Positions 38,147 through 47,322 of a DNA stretch of 64,000 bases are shown here, one piece after another (the stretch's first letter is position 1; every line of letters begins with the position of its first letter). The stretch is taken from positions 124,001 through 188,000 of the forward strand of contig NZ_FNAG01000004.1 of NCBI RefSeq assembly GCF_900101825.1, read 5' to 3'. A program made the translations under genes and the position numbers. Source of the stretch: Aquimonas voraii (GTDB lineage Bacteria > Pseudomonadota > Gammaproteobacteria > Xanthomonadales > Xanthomonadaceae). The notes beneath the pieces were generated by a model. That model was not told the DNA's origin. It ran no database searches and worked only from the letters and a program-made list of their open reading frames with translations.

Positions 38147-38690
38147 GGTTCCCGTCCGCGTCGAGGCGGTCACGCGCCGAGCAACGCGCTCCGCTTGGCC
38201 TGGTTCGGCCACTGCGATCACCCCTCGCAGCCCTGATGTGGCCGAATCGCGGGTCGAACACCTCGATGAGCGCCGCGTCGAGCCGGGCTCGGTTTTCCCG
38301 CCCGCGACGGCTTGCCTGCGCAACCGGTTCATTCGTTGCGAGCGTGAGGGCGCCCTTGTCTGATTCCGCCCCGGGCCTGTGTTCGCAACCAAACGACCGT
38401 GGTGCAAGCAAGGTGTCGCCTCAGCAGTCCGCGCGTCGGCAGGAGCCGGCGAAAATTCGGAGCTGGCGAGATTCCGGGAAGATTGCGCGCGGCTGGCTGT
38501 CGCGAAGCAGGATGGAACCGAGCGTCACGGAACTGCTGAGATCAGGCTCTTCGCGGTTTCCGTGCTGGTCGCGTCGCCCTACGGGATAGGCACATCTGCG
38601 AGCCTGTTCGTCGATTGCGCACTGAACGTCTTCGGTGGGCCCTGAGGCGTGGGTGCCAGCGACCCCTGTGCGTACAGGGCGCGACAAAGT
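38147..38690. other. Gene-free stretch downstream of the receptor terminator
   Basis: About 540 bp without a supported gene. Short open frames exist on both strands but have no ribosome site, no family resemblance and no codon-position bias. The composition is slightly less GC-rich than the neighbouring genes. I see no repeat or RNA gene in it. Confidence 0.55.
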
Positions 38691-38692
38691 TT

Positions 38693-38784
38693 CGAGGTCC
38701 CGGCATAGCGGGGACCTCGGGTGTCAGCGGCGACGCTCAAAGCGTGTGAATAAACCCAGACGCCGTAGCGAGGGCGTCTCTGGG
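38693..38784 (-). terminator. Tandem terminator hairpins after fabA-fabB
   Basis: Reading on the minus strand, the first hairpin (38784-38755) has CCCAGAGACGCC / GGCGTCTGGG (2-nt bulge) followed by TTTATT, an intrinsic terminator about 135 nt after the fabB stop. A second hairpin (38719-38693, CGAGGTCCC / GGGACCTCG, 9-bp stem, 9-nt loop) follows with AAACTTT. Confidence 0.75.
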
Positions 38785-38917
38785 CGTTCGTGGCAAAGCG
38801 GGGTGCGCGAATTCAAGGGAGTTTGGCGGGTCAAATGACCGCGGAATTCGCGTAGCGCGCTGCCGCCACGGGCGGCCAGAGGCGGCCGCAATAGGCGGAG
38901 GGTTTCTTCACAGGCTC

Positions 38918-40147
38918 TCAGTATTCACCGTTGCTGGCCGAGCTCAGAACCAGGCAGGCGTTGGTCCCGCCGAAACCGAAGCTGTTGGACAGCACGGTAC
39001 GCACAGGCGACTCCCGCGTTGAGCGCAGAAGGGGCGAGTCGCCCACGCCTTCGTCGGGCGTCTCCACATTGGCCGAGCCGGCCATGAAGCCACCTTCGAG
39101 CATGGCCAGACAATAGATCGCCTCGTGCACGCCGGCCGCGCCCAGTGAATGGCCGGACAGCGACTTGGTCGACGAGAACGGCGGCACGGCCTCGCCGAAC
39201 ACCTCGCGCAGGGCGCGCAGTTCGATCAGATCGCCCAGCGGCGTCGAGGTGCCGTGGGTGTTGATGTAGTCGATGGGCTGCGCCAGACCGTCGATGGCCT
39301 GGCGCATGCAGGCGACCGCGCCCTCGCCCGAGGGGGCGACCATGTCGGCGCCGTCGGAGGTCGCACCGTAGCCGACGATCTCGGCGAGGATGCGCGCCCC
39401 GCGCGCCTGGGCGTGCTCCAGCGACTCCAGCACCAGCGCACCGCCGCCGCCGGCGATGACGAAGCCGTCGCGGTCGGCGTCATAGGCGCGCGAGGCGGAC
39501 TCGGGCGTGTCGTTACGCTTGGTCGACAGGGCGCCCATGCCGTCGAACAGGCTGGCCATGCCCCAGGAGTTCTCCTCGCCGCCACCGGCGAACATCACGT
39601 CCTGCAGGCCCCAGGCGATCTGCTGGGCAGCGGCACCAATGCAGTGCGCGGAGGTCGCGCAGGCCGAACTGATCGAATAGTTGATGCCGCGCACCTTGAA
39701 GCGCGTGGCGACGCAGGCCGACACCGTCGAGGCCATGGTGCGCGTGACCTGGTAGGGTCCGATGCGGCGTACGCCGCGGCTGCGCAGGGTGTCGGCGGCT
39801 TCGATCTGGTGCGCCGGCGAGCCGCCGCCCGAGCCCATGATCAGGCCAGTGCGCGGGCTGCTGATCTGCGCGGGCATGAGACCGGCCATGGCGATGGCGT
39901 CGTCGAGGGCGACGCTAGCGTAGGCCGCGGCGTCGCCCATGAAGCGGCGGTCGCGGCGGTCGATGCGGGCATCGAGATCGATCTCCGGCACACCGGCGAT
40001 CTGGCTGCGCAGGCCGGCCTCGACGAACTCCTGGCAGCGGCGGATGCCCGAGCGGCCCGCGCGCAGGTTCGCGCTGACCGTGGCCAGATCATTGCCCAGG
40101 CAGCTGACGATGCCGGCCCCGGTGATGACTACGCGGCGCGGAAACAT
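38918..40147 (-). CDS. fabB: 3-oxoacyl-ACP synthase I
   Basis: Elongating condensing enzyme needed for unsaturated fatty acid synthesis. The Cys-His-His triad is present: Cys163 ([12 protein letters not shown]), His in [11 protein letters not shown] and His in [11 protein letters not shown]. The C-terminal [14 protein letters not shown] motif is intact. The 409-residue length is normal. Its start overlaps the fabA stop, as in the fabAB operon of many gammaproteobacteria. Confidence 0.97.
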   Translation of the reverse strand: MFPRRVVITGAGIVSCLGNDLATVSANLRAGRSGIRRCQEFVEAGLRSQIAGVPEIDLDARIDRRDRRFMGDAAAYASVALDDAIAMAGLMPAQISSPRTGLIMGSGGGSPAHQIEAADTLRSRGVRRIGPYQVTRTMASTVSACVATRFKVRGINYSISSACATSAHCIGAAAQQIAWGLQDVMFAGGGEENSWGMASLFDGMGALSTKRNDTPESASRAYDADRDGFVIAGGGGALVLESLEHAQARGARILAEIVGYGATSDGADMVAPSGEGAVACMRQAIDGLAQPIDYINTHGTSTPLGDLIELRALREVFGEAVPPFSSTKSLSGHSLGAAGVHEAIYCLAMLEGGFMAGSANVETPDEGVGDSPLLRSTRESPVRTVLSNSFGFGGTNACLVLSSASNGEY

Positions 40148-40656
40148 CAGAAGCCCGAGGTGTCGGTGAACAGGCCGACGCGCAGGTCGCTGGCCGTGTA
40201 GATCTCGCGGCCGTCGACCGACATGCGGGCGTCGGCGACGATCATGTTGAGCTTGCGGCGGATCACCCGCTTCACGTCAATCTGGTAGCGCACCTGCGTG
40301 GCGGAGGGCAGCACCTGGCCGGAGAAGCGCACCTCACCGACGCCCAGCGCCCGGCCGCGGCCGGGCAGGCCCTGCCAGGTCAGGTAGAAGCCCGCCAGCT
40401 GCCACATCGCATCGAGCCCGAGGCAGCCCGGCATCACCGGATCGCCGCGGAAATGGCAGTCGAAGAACCACAGGTCCGGGCGGATATCGAGCTCGGCCTT
40501 GATCTCGCCCTGGCCGTGCGCGCCGCCCTCGTCGGTGATCCGGGTGATGCGGTCGAACATCAGCATGGGCGGCAGCGGCAGACGCGCCTGGCTGCCCTCG
40601 AACAGGCGGCCTTCGCCCGAGGCGATCAGCTGGTCGCGATCGAAAGAATCGAACAT
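40147..40656 (-). CDS. fabA: 3-hydroxydecanoyl-ACP dehydratase/isomerase
   Basis: Dehydrates 3-hydroxydecanoyl-ACP and isomerises trans-2 to cis-3-decenoyl-ACP, introducing the double bond of unsaturated fatty acids. The catalytic His68 ([15 protein letters not shown]) and Asp82 ([10 protein letters not shown]) are present. The 169-residue length is standard. It is first in a fabA-fabB operon with its own promoter upstream. Confidence 0.97.
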   Translation of the reverse strand: MFDSFDRDQLIASGEGRLFEGSQARLPLPPMLMFDRITRITDEGGAHGQGEIKAELDIRPDLWFFDCHFRGDPVMPGCLGLDAMWQLAGFYLTWQGLPGRGRALGVGEVRFSGQVLPSATQVRYQIDVKRVIRRKLNMIVADARMSVDGREIYTASDLRVGLFTDTSGF

Positions 40657-40700
40657 GTGTTCCGGATCCGGGATGCGCCGCAGGACGCGGCGGGCCGGGC

Positions 40701-40729
40701 ATTATCCTTGAAACGGGAACAAGTGTTCA
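40701..40729 (-). promoter_or_regulatory. fabA promoter with palindrome over the -35 box
   Basis: On the minus strand TGAACA (40729-40724), a 17-nt spacer and GATAAT (40706-40701) form a sigma-70 promoter 45 nt upstream of fabA. The perfect palindrome GAACA-CT-TGTTC (40717-40728) covers the -35 region. TetR-type regulators of the FabR/DesT group bind palindromes at fabA/fabB and desaturase promoters, so this is a candidate operator for such a protein. Confidence 0.6.
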
Positions 40730-40840
40730 CCGAGTCGGCACAGGAGATCGACGCACGGCGCCCCGAAACGCCCCGGCGAGCGCCGCGGGTCGGCGCAAAG
40801 TCCACGTGGGAATATTCATCGCTTGATCGCGATGAAAGGA

Positions 40841-40869
40841 TTGACAGCTTCCGGGGGCGCCTGCAGACT
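40841..40869 (+). promoter_or_regulatory. metX-metB promoter
   Basis: A consensus -35 TTGACA (40841-40846), a 17-nt spacer and a weak -10 CAGACT (40864-40869). The predicted transcript start (about 40876) falls just before the first paired base of the SAM riboswitch at 40879, which supports both assignments. Confidence 0.65.
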
Positions 40870-40878
40870 GCCGCACAG

Positions 40879-41006
40879 CCATCAAGACCGGCAGAGGGAC
40901 AGGCCCTTTGAAGCCGGGGCAACCTGCAGGCGCGCAACGCGCCCAGCAGGTGCCAAATCCTGCGGCAGGCGCGCGTCCTTACCGGCGCGCGCAGCCGGAA
41001 GATGGG
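40879..41006 (+). promoter_or_regulatory. SAM-I (S-box) riboswitch
   Basis: The aptamer core is recognisable: ATCAAGACCGGCAGAGGGA, GGCCCTTTGAAGCC, GGGGCAACC, a P3 hairpin (CCTGC...GCAGG around a GCGCGCAACGCGC stem), GGTGCCAAATCCTGC, a P4 stem (GCGCGCGTCC...GGCGCGCGC) and closing GAAGATGG. P1 pairs CCATC (40879-40883) with GATGG (41001-41005). It precedes methionine biosynthesis genes, so high S-adenosylmethionine should lower their expression. No U-rich terminator follows. Confidence 0.9.
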
Positions 41007-41014
41007 CATGTCGC

Positions 41015-41090
41015 GCAGGGCTTCTCGCCCGCCGCCATGAATCGCTTCCGACCCTGCCTCCGGTCCTGATGGATCACCGTCCTCCCGGAG
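41015..41090 (+). promoter_or_regulatory. Putative expression platform sequestering the metX ribosome site
   Basis: CTCCGG (41058-41063) can pair with CCGGAG (41085-41090), which contains the GGAG ribosome site 6 nt before ATG 41097. Next to it, GCAGGG (41015-41020) can pair with CCCTGC (41052-41057). With no terminator visible, ligand-dependent translation control is the likelier mode. Pairing was judged by eye only. Confidence 0.5.
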
Positions 41091-41096
41091 CGCGCC

Positions 41097-42143
41097 ATGT
41101 CCCTTGCCTCTGCCGAAGCCTGCGCACCTGCCCACAGCGAGCCCGACTGTTGCGGGCTTGAACCGAAATCACGTTTGCCCGTGGGCGGACAGGACTGCTT
41201 CGAGTTCGATCTGGAGATGCGCCACGCGGGCCCACGCCGCGTGCGCCTGCGCGTGGAGTGGAGCGGCGATCCGCGCCTGCCTGCCGTGTGGGTGGCCGGC
41301 GGCATCAGCGCGCACCGGCACGTCTGCGCCAACCAGACCGATGCCCAGCCCGGCTGGTGGCAGGAGCTCGTCGATGCGCATCCGGCGCTCGACCCGCAGC
41401 GCCACTGCCTGATCGCCTGCGACTGGCTGGGCGCCGAGGGCGACATCGACGCGCCGATCAGCAGCGAGGACCAGGCCGATGCCATCGCCCGCGCGCTGGA
41501 CCTGCTGGGCATCCGTCGCCTGCGCGCCTTCGTTGGCGCGTCCTACGGCGGGATGGTCGGACAGGCCTTCGCGGCGCGCTATCCCCAGCGTCTGGAGCGC
41601 TTGATCTGCCTGTCGGCAGGACCGCGCCCGCATCCCTTCGCCTCGGCCTTCCGCGCCCTGCAGCGGCAGGTGGTGGCCCTGGGCCAGCTGCAGTGCGCCG
41701 ACCAGCTCGGCCTGTCGCTGGCGCGGCAGTTCGCGATGCTGAGCTACCGCAGCCCGGCCGAGTTCGCCCAGCGCTTCGATGCGCCGACCGAGCTCAGCAA
41801 CGGCCGCGCGCGCAGCGCGTCCGAGGCCTATCTCGCCAGCTGCGGCAGCCGCTACGCCGAACGCTGGAGCGCGACGGCATTCCTGCGCCTGTCCGAGTCG
41901 ATCGATCTGCACGCAGTCGAGCCCGCGCAGATCCGCGTGCCCGCGCATCTGCTGGCCGTCAGCGGCGACTGGCTGGCGCCGCCCGAGGACTTGCAGGCCT
42001 TCGCCGCCGCCATCGCCGCCCCCGCGCAGTTCGAGTGCATCGACTCGCTGTACGGCCACGACGCTTTTCTCAAGGAAACCGACCGCGTGGGTTCGTTGCT
42101 CGCGCGCGCCCTGTCTGCCCCGAACGCCAACGAGGTGCACTGA
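41097..42143 (+). CDS. metX: Homoserine O-acyltransferase (MetX family)
   Basis: An alpha/beta-hydrolase-fold enzyme that activates homoserine for methionine synthesis. The catalytic triad is Ser149 (FVGASYGGMVG), Asp291 (AVSGDWLAPP) and His321 (YGHDAF). At 348 residues it is of the short MetX type found in Xanthomonadales, where MetX can use succinyl-CoA instead of acetyl-CoA; the acyl donor here cannot be fixed by eye. It is controlled by the upstream SAM riboswitch and overlaps metB by one base. Confidence 0.88.
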   Translation: MSLASAEACAPAHSEPDCCGLEPKSRLPVGGQDCFEFDLEMRHAGPRRVRLRVEWSGDPRLPAVWVAGGISAHRHVCANQTDAQPGWWQELVDAHPALDPQRHCLIACDWLGAEGDIDAPISSEDQADAIARALDLLGIRRLRAFVGASYGGMVGQAFAARYPQRLERLICLSAGPRPHPFASAFRALQRQVVALGQLQCADQLGLSLARQFAMLSYRSPAEFAQRFDAPTELSNGRARSASEAYLASCGSRYAERWSATAFLRLSESIDLHAVEPAQIRVPAHLLAVSGDWLAPPEDLQAFAAAIAAPAQFECIDSLYGHDAFLKETDRVGSLLARALSAPNANEVH

Positions 42144-43312
42144 TGAGCCGCCACGCCCCTGCCACTGTTGCTGCACGTGCCGGCATTGACCGCGATCCCG
42201 CCTTCGGCGCCGTGGTGCCGCCGCTGGTGCTGTCGACCAACTTCAGCTTCGCCGGCTTCAACGAGAAGCGCGAATACGACTACACCCGCAGCGGCAATCC
42301 GACCCGTGATCTGCTCGGCGAAGCCCTGGCGGAACTCGAAGGCGGCGCGGGCGGCGTGGTGACATCCAGCGGCATGGCCGCCATCACCCTGGCCCTAGCC
42401 CTGCTGGAGCCGGGCGATCGGCTGGTCGTGCCGCACGACTGCTACGGCGGCAGCTGGCGTCTCTTCAATGCGCTGGCGAAGAAGGGACACTTCGAACTGG
42501 TGGTGGCCGACCTGACCTGTCCGCGCCAGCTGGCCGAGGCGCTGGCGAAGCCGCCGAAGCTGGTCTGGATCGAAACTCCCAGCAACCCGCTGCTGCGCAT
42601 CACCGACCTGCGCTTCGTCATCGAAGCCGCACATCGTGCCGGCGCGCTGGCCTTGGTCGACAACACCTTTCTCTCGCCCGCGCTCCAGCGACCCATCGAG
42701 TTCGGTGCCGATCTGGTGCTGCACTCGACCACCAAGTACATCAATGGGCACAGCGACGTGGTCGGTGGCGCGATCGTCGCCGCCACGCCCGAGCTGCATC
42801 AGCGGCTGACCTGGTGGGCGAACTGCCTGGGCCTGACCGGCAGCCCCTTCGACAGCTTCCTGACCCTGCGCGGTCTGCGTACGCTGGAGCCGCGCCTGCG
42901 CTGCCATGTCGAGAACGCGCAGGCCCTGGCCGAGCTGCTGGATGCGCATCCGGCGGTGAAGGCGGTGCACTATCCGGGCCTTGCCTCGCATCCCGGGCAC
43001 GCGCTGGCCCTGCGCCAGCAGAAGAACGGTGGCGCGATGATCTCCTTCGAGCTGGACGGCGGCGAGGCGGCGGTACGCGCTTTCCTCGACGGCCTGCAGT
43101 GCTTCACCCTGGCCGAATCGCTGGGTGGCGTGGAGAGCCTGATCGCGCACCCGGCGACGATGACGCATGCAGCGATGAGTGCGGAAGCGCGCGCGGTGGC
43201 GGGCATCGGCGATGGCCTGCTGCGCCTGTCGGTGGGCATCGAGTCCAGCGAGGACCTGGTCGCCGATATCACGGCTGCCTTGCGGCGTGCCGAGCGCGCG
43301 CGGGCGGCCTAG
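42143..43312 (+). CDS. metB: Cystathionine gamma-synthase (Cys/Met metabolism PLP enzyme)
   Basis: A 389-residue PLP enzyme that joins activated homoserine to cysteine. The PLP lysine is Lys198 in LHSTTKYINGHSD, and YTRSGNPTRD, SSGMAAI and SLGGVESLIAHPATMTH are family signatures. The true start is ATG 42143 (TGATG overlap with metX), although the frame stays open far upstream. A cystathionine beta-lyase or O-acylhomoserine sulfhydrylase role cannot be excluded, but the pairing with metX favours metB. Confidence 0.92.
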   Translation: MSRHAPATVAARAGIDRDPAFGAVVPPLVLSTNFSFAGFNEKREYDYTRSGNPTRDLLGEALAELEGGAGGVVTSSGMAAITLALALLEPGDRLVVPHDCYGGSWRLFNALAKKGHFELVVADLTCPRQLAEALAKPPKLVWIETPSNPLLRITDLRFVIEAAHRAGALALVDNTFLSPALQRPIEFGADLVLHSTTKYINGHSDVVGGAIVAATPELHQRLTWWANCLGLTGSPFDSFLTLRGLRTLEPRLRCHVENAQALAELLDAHPAVKAVHYPGLASHPGHALALRQQKNGGAMISFELDGGEAAVRAFLDGLQCFTLAESLGGVESLIAHPATMTHAAMSAEARAVAGIGDGLLRLSVGIESSEDLVADITAALRRAERARAA

Positions 43313-43472
43313 AAGAGCTTGAAAGGCCCAGGCCAGAGCGTCTGAGCCAAAGGACGCTGTGCTCACGCCCGAATCGTGAGGCGAAGCATGGGGCCTTGAT
43401 CGCGGAGATCCCTGAAGGACGATCACAGCCTCTCCAGACGGGCTTCGTCTCTCATCTGGCTGACGGGCCCAA

Positions 43473-43506
43473 AAGGAAACGCCCGCCGGAAGGCGGGCGT
43501 TTCCTT
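43473..43506. terminator. Bidirectional terminator between metB and the DUF11 gene
   Basis: A 15-bp perfect stem AAGGAAACGCCCGCC / GGCGGGCGTTTCCTT with a GGAA loop. It has A-rich sequence on the left and T-containing sequence in the right arm, so it can work for both convergent genes. Confidence 0.85.
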
Positions 43507-43527
43507 AGTGGCGCTGGCGCGCTGTTC

Positions 43528-45414
43528 TCAGTGCTCGCGGCGTCCGAAGGCCAAGCCGCCGACGGCGAGCAGGCTCAGCACCAAGGCCAGCAGGCCCACT
43601 GCGTTGAGACTCGGCACCACCGCCGGGCGGGCCGCCGCGACGGGCGCACCCGAGAGGCTGGAAGCGGCGGCGTTGTTGGTCGTCACCGGGTCCGTCGTCG
43701 AAGAGCTCACGCTCGAGCTGACGCTGATCGCTCCGCCTGCCGAGATGCTCGTGTTGATCGTGCAACTGGCGCTGGCCCCATTGGCCAGGGCGCCGACCGC
43801 CCAGGTGACGGTCTGGCCGACCGCGGTGGCGCCGCAGGTGCTGTTGACGAAGCTCAGCTGCGCGGGCAGGACAGTCGAAACCGTAACGCCACTGGCGGCC
43901 CCCGGGCCTGCATTGGCCGCGGTCAGCGCCACATCGACGCCATTGCCCACCAGCTGCGCACCGACCGGCGTGAGCGTCTGGGCGATCGAGAGATCCGCGT
44001 TCGGCGGAGCCACGCACACCGGCGAGCTGGGCAAGCTGACGTCGTCGATACTGAAGTTGCTCGAAGTCCCTGCCGTGCCGCTGGTGGATTCGAAGCGCAC
44101 CGCCTGCGTGCTTCCCGCCAGCGCGCTGATGTCCACGCTGGCGAGTGCGTATGCGGTGGCACCGCACTCAGCGGACGACGCATCGCGACGCCAGAGCTCG
44201 GTGCCGCCCACCGTCAGGCGGATGAAGTCGTTGGCACCGGCGCCAGCCGCGCAGAGGCCCAGGCGGTAGCCGAAGCTCAGCGTCGTCGCGCCCGCCGGGA
44301 TGGCCACCGACTGCTCGGCCACGCCCACTTCCAGCGCGCCTGCGCCACCGAACCACATCCACTGCGATCCAGTGCGCGGGCCGGCCGTACCGCCGCCCGT
44401 GCCGCAGCCGGCCTCGTCACACAGCGGGCTGCCGTAGTTGGTTGAGCTTTGCGTCCAGGCCGGCGCGCTCGGCGCTTCGAAGCTGCCGTCCACGATCAAG
44501 TCGCTACCGCCGTTGCTGTGGGTTGCGGTGTTGTTGGCCGGATTGGGATCCGTCTCGGTGCCGCTGATCGAGGCCGTATTCACCACGGTGCTGCAGGTGA
44601 GCGAATCGCGCGACACCGTCAAGGTGCAGCTCGTGCTGCCGCCGTTGGCGAAAGCGCCGATCGGCCAGGTGACCGTTTGCCCCGCTGCGGTCGCGCCGCA
44701 GGTGCTGGAAACAAAGCTGACGCCCGCCGGAAGGGTATCGGTGACGGTCACGCCGGTGGCGTTGTCGGGGCCGGCGTTGCTGGCGGCGAGCACGTAGCGG
44801 TAGGTGCCGCCGTTGACCACGCCGTCCGGCGCGCTCTTCGTCAGGCCGAGATTGGCAGAGGGGCCGGCGCCGACCAGGCTGATGCCGCCCGGGCCGGTGA
44901 TCTCGTTGTTGAAGCTGCCGGTTTCGCCGTTACCGAAGGTGGTGGTGACCAGCACATAGGTCGTGCCGGTGGCCAGCGTCTGGGTGATGCGCGACAGCGC
45001 GCCGAGGCCAGCCGTGTCGTCGTTGTAGGCGATGCAGTTGGTGAGCGGCGAGGCGGCGCTGAAGCTGCCTTGGTAAAGCACCATCACCGTATCGATCGCG
45101 GGTGCGGTGTTGAGCACCGTCAGCGTGTAGCTGCCCGCGGTGTCGACCGTGAAAGACTGCTCGTGGAAGGCCACTGCGGTGCCCACACCTGACAGGCTGG
45201 CGCAGCCGCTCGGCCGATTGAAGGTGGGACTCGCGGGCAGGGTGCCCGGATAGCTCACGGTGGCGGCGATCGTCGAAGTCATCTGCACCACCGGCGCGCT
45301 GGCCGGCTTTTCAGTGGCGGGCGCCAGCTCTGGCGCGCTGCGTCGGGTGCTGTCGGCGTGCACTCCAGCCGCAAAAAGAAGGGCGGCGGCTGCCGGAATC
45401 CAAGGCTTGAACAT
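43528..45414 (-). CDS. Secreted DUF11-repeat protein with IPTL-like C-terminal sorting tail
   Basis: A 628-residue exported protein with a signal peptide (MFKPWIPAAAALLFAAGVHA). Two DUF11-like Ig-fold repeats share the pattern ANAGP...GVTVTDTLPAGVSFVSSTCG...VTWPIGAFANG (about 190-300 and 475-575). Between them is a beta-rich carbohydrate-binding-like domain (LIVDGSFEAPSAPAWTQSS). The C-terminus (VPSLNAVGLLALVLSLL, then GGLAFGRREH) has the signal-helix-basic layout of IPTL-CTERM sorting tails, implying processing and surface release by an exosortase-like system. Start ATG 45414 was chosen for its signal peptide. The function is unknown; it may be adhesive or matrix-related. Confidence 0.85.
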   Translation of the reverse strand: MFKPWIPAAAALLFAAGVHADSTRRSAPELAPATEKPASAPVVQMTSTIAATVSYPGTLPASPTFNRPSGCASLSGVGTAVAFHEQSFTVDTAGSYTLTVLNTAPAIDTVMVLYQGSFSAASPLTNCIAYNDDTAGLGALSRITQTLATGTTYVLVTTTFGNGETGSFNNEITGPGGISLVGAGPSANLGLTKSAPDGVVNGGTYRYVLAASNAGPDNATGVTVTDTLPAGVSFVSSTCGATAAGQTVTWPIGAFANGGSTSCTLTVSRDSLTCSTVVNTASISGTETDPNPANNTATHSNGGSDLIVDGSFEAPSAPAWTQSSTNYGSPLCDEAGCGTGGGTAGPRTGSQWMWFGGAGALEVGVAEQSVAIPAGATTLSFGYRLGLCAAGAGANDFIRLTVGGTELWRRDASSAECGATAYALASVDISALAGSTQAVRFESTSGTAGTSSNFSIDDVSLPSSPVCVAPPNADLSIAQTLTPVGAQLVGNGVDVALTAANAGPGAASGVTVSTVLPAQLSFVNSTCGATAVGQTVTWAVGALANGASASCTINTSISAGGAISVSSSVSSSTTDPVTTNNAAASSLSGAPVAAARPAVVPSLNAVGLLALVLSLLAVGGLAFGRREH

Positions 45415-46038
45415 TGCGGTCTCTACTCCCCAGTGAGCGCGCGAGTGCGCATAGGCGGCCGCGATCGTCCGCTTGGCGGCGACCCGGCACAAAGCTTATG
45501 GTCATCAACGAATTGCCCCCACGGCAGCGCCCGCGAACTCCTTCGCGTGCCCCGGTCGTCGACTTCCCCCTCCGCGCGGCGTGTTCACGCGCGGACCACG
45601 TTGGAGACTAGTTTTGTGTTCTTGGACACGCAAGCGCCGCAGCGTCGCCGCAGGCCAGGGCGCGTGGGGCTGCGTCTTGCTGGAGCCGCGGGTTTCTTGG
45701 CTTTGCGGGCCCTGGGGCCCTATCCGCGGAGAAATGTGAAGAAAGTTGAGCTGAAGCGGAGGAGGTGCCGGGTGAGTCCGGGCCCCGGCGAACGGCGCCG
45801 ACGACCCACGTCGACCACAGGGCGGGCGGTCGGCTCAAAGCGCGGGTTTCAGGCTGCTGCACGCGGCTGGCCGAGCCGGAAGGTCTGCGGAGACGGGACA
45901 GCGATGCCCGGCAGACGCACGGAGCATGACCCCGGCCTGGTGCTGCAGGGCAGGCTGCGGGCTAAGGTGGAGCACGACTGCACAGTTCGCCTTTACTGCG
46001 GGCGCCGGGCAGCGGCCAGCGCCAACCCCCTACGCGGC
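45415..46038. other. 624-bp region between two minus-strand genes without a supported gene
   Basis: This must contain the promoter of the DUF11 gene (right of its start) and the 3' end of the MCP-6 transcript. I could not identify a convincing -35/-10 pair, hairpin terminator or repeat. An AT-richer patch lies at 45605-45630. Long open frames on the plus strand crossing this region are antisense artefacts of high GC content. Confidence 0.5.
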
Positions 46039-47223
46039 CTAGAACAGATCGACGCCGCCCGCGCCCATGTCGGTTTGCGACACCGGCTTGTGCGGCATCG
46101 GCTGCCAGTTGTCGCGCAGCTCGCGCAGGCGGCGGTGCAGGTCGTTCAGGGCTTCGAGCTTGCGGTGGCTGCTGGCGCCGGCGCTGGAAGCCAACAGCTG
46201 CTGCAGGCCGGTGGCATCGCGGTTGATGGCTTCGAGCCGCTCCAGATGGCGCTCGGCGGCGCCCAGCGCCTGGGTGACGATGTCTTCGAACTGCAGCGAG
46301 CGCACGGCTTCCGCCACCGACTGGTCGATCACCCGCGCGCTGCTGGCGACCTCGTTGATGCCGGCGGCCAGGCTGTCGTTGATCTCCTCGACCTGGGAGA
46401 ACAGCTTGGAGGCCTCGTGGCGGGCCTGCTGGCTGCGGCTCTGGTCGCGGGTGGCCATGTTGGACACCGTCTCGCGCACCTTGTGCACGGCCTCCTTGGA
46501 GCTGTTGGCCAGCTTGCGGATCTGTTCGTTGAAGCTGGTCGAGCGCTCCGACAGGCTGCGCACCTCGTCGGCGACCACCGCGAAGCCGCGGCCCGCTTCA
46601 CCGGCGCGCGCCGCTTCGATGGCGGCATTGAGTGCGAGCAGATTGGTCTGGTCGGCGATCGACTTGACGTCTTCCAGCAGGGCGAAGATGCCTTCGAGAT
46701 GCTGGGTCATGGCATCGATATGGTTCACGGTCGTCGAGCTCTGCTCGCTGACCTGCTCCAGCGCCGAAGTCAGTTCGCCCATGTGGCGGCTGGCCTCCTG
46801 GGCGAAGCGGCGGACATCGATGCTGTTGCTGTCACCGCTGCGGTCGACGATCTTGGCCAGGGTCTGCGTCTGGTGGCGCGCGGTCTTGTTCATGGTCTGG
46901 AAGCTGTCGGCCAGCTTGCCGATCGACTGCGCAAGCAGGGCGCGGGTGCGCTGGATCTCCTGCTGGCTGCCGCCGACCTCGCGGCTCACGAACTCGCGCA
47001 GCTCACCGAGCAGCTGCTCCTGCTCCTTGACCAACCGGCTCTCGTCCGGCGACAGGGCGAAGGCATTGCGGGAGAACCACCAGCCGAACGCGCCCCAGGC
47101 CAGGAACATCGTTGTCAGCAGCGCGAGTTCGAAGGCGAGCGGCCACTCGACGAACTGCGCGACCACGTGCGCGAGGCTGAGCAGCAGGGCGGGGGCGATT
47201 CGGATCAGGATGCCGGTTTGCAT
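46039..47223 (-). CDS. Short methyl-accepting chemotaxis-type protein (MCP-6) with CheZ-like DxxxQ motif
   Basis: A 394-residue protein. Two closely spaced N-terminal membrane helices (about 5-25 and 29-50) leave almost no periplasmic sensor. The signalling hairpin tip is conserved ([20 protein letters not shown], about 195-214). After the hairpin comes [12 protein letters not shown] (310-320), whose Asp314-x3-Gln318 spacing resembles the CheZ phosphatase motif. The protein ends GAGGVDLF, similar to the CheD end SAGGVELFD. It lies directly after cheB. Start ATG 47223 was chosen because the hydrophobic segment begins there. A candidate sigma-54 promoter is upstream. Confidence 0.85.
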   Translation of the reverse strand: MQTGILIRIAPALLLSLAHVVAQFVEWPLAFELALLTTMFLAWGAFGWWFSRNAFALSPDESRLVKEQEQLLGELREFVSREVGGSQQEIQRTRALLAQSIGKLADSFQTMNKTARHQTQTLAKIVDRSGDSNSIDVRRFAQEASRHMGELTSALEQVSEQSSTTVNHIDAMTQHLEGIFALLEDVKSIADQTNLLALNAAIEAARAGEAGRGFAVVADEVRSLSERSTSFNEQIRKLANSSKEAVHKVRETVSNMATRDQSRSQQARHEASKLFSQVEEINDSLAAGINEVASSARVIDQSVAEAVRSLQFEDIVTQALGAAERHLERLEAINRDATGLQQLLASSAGASSHRKLEALNDLHRRLRELRDNWQPMPHKPVSQTDMGAGGVDLF

Positions 47224-47322
47224 TGCGGTGTTCCCTTGGACTCGGGCTTCTATCGGCCGCAGGCGCGGTCGACTTGAGCGCTGGTGGATCGCGGCGCCGC
47301 GGGCGCCCTCGAGGCTGCTGTC

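Noticed and set aside
35016-38411. A very long open frame on the minus strand, antisense to the TonB-dependent receptor
   Set aside because: It mirrors the codon structure of the receptor gene. In GC-rich DNA the antisense frame with matching third positions often stays open. It has no ribosome site, signal peptide or family motif.
41258-42142. metB starting far upstream, overlapping metX
   Set aside because: The frame is open, but homologues start at MSRHAP-like sequence at 42143. That position gives a TGATG overlap with metX, and the upstream part is an antiphase reading of metX.
45358-47277. A 639-codon open frame on the plus strand covering the intergenic region and MCP-6
   Set aside because: It is antisense to a clear MCP gene, has low-complexity Arg/Gly/Ala composition and no recognisable domain.
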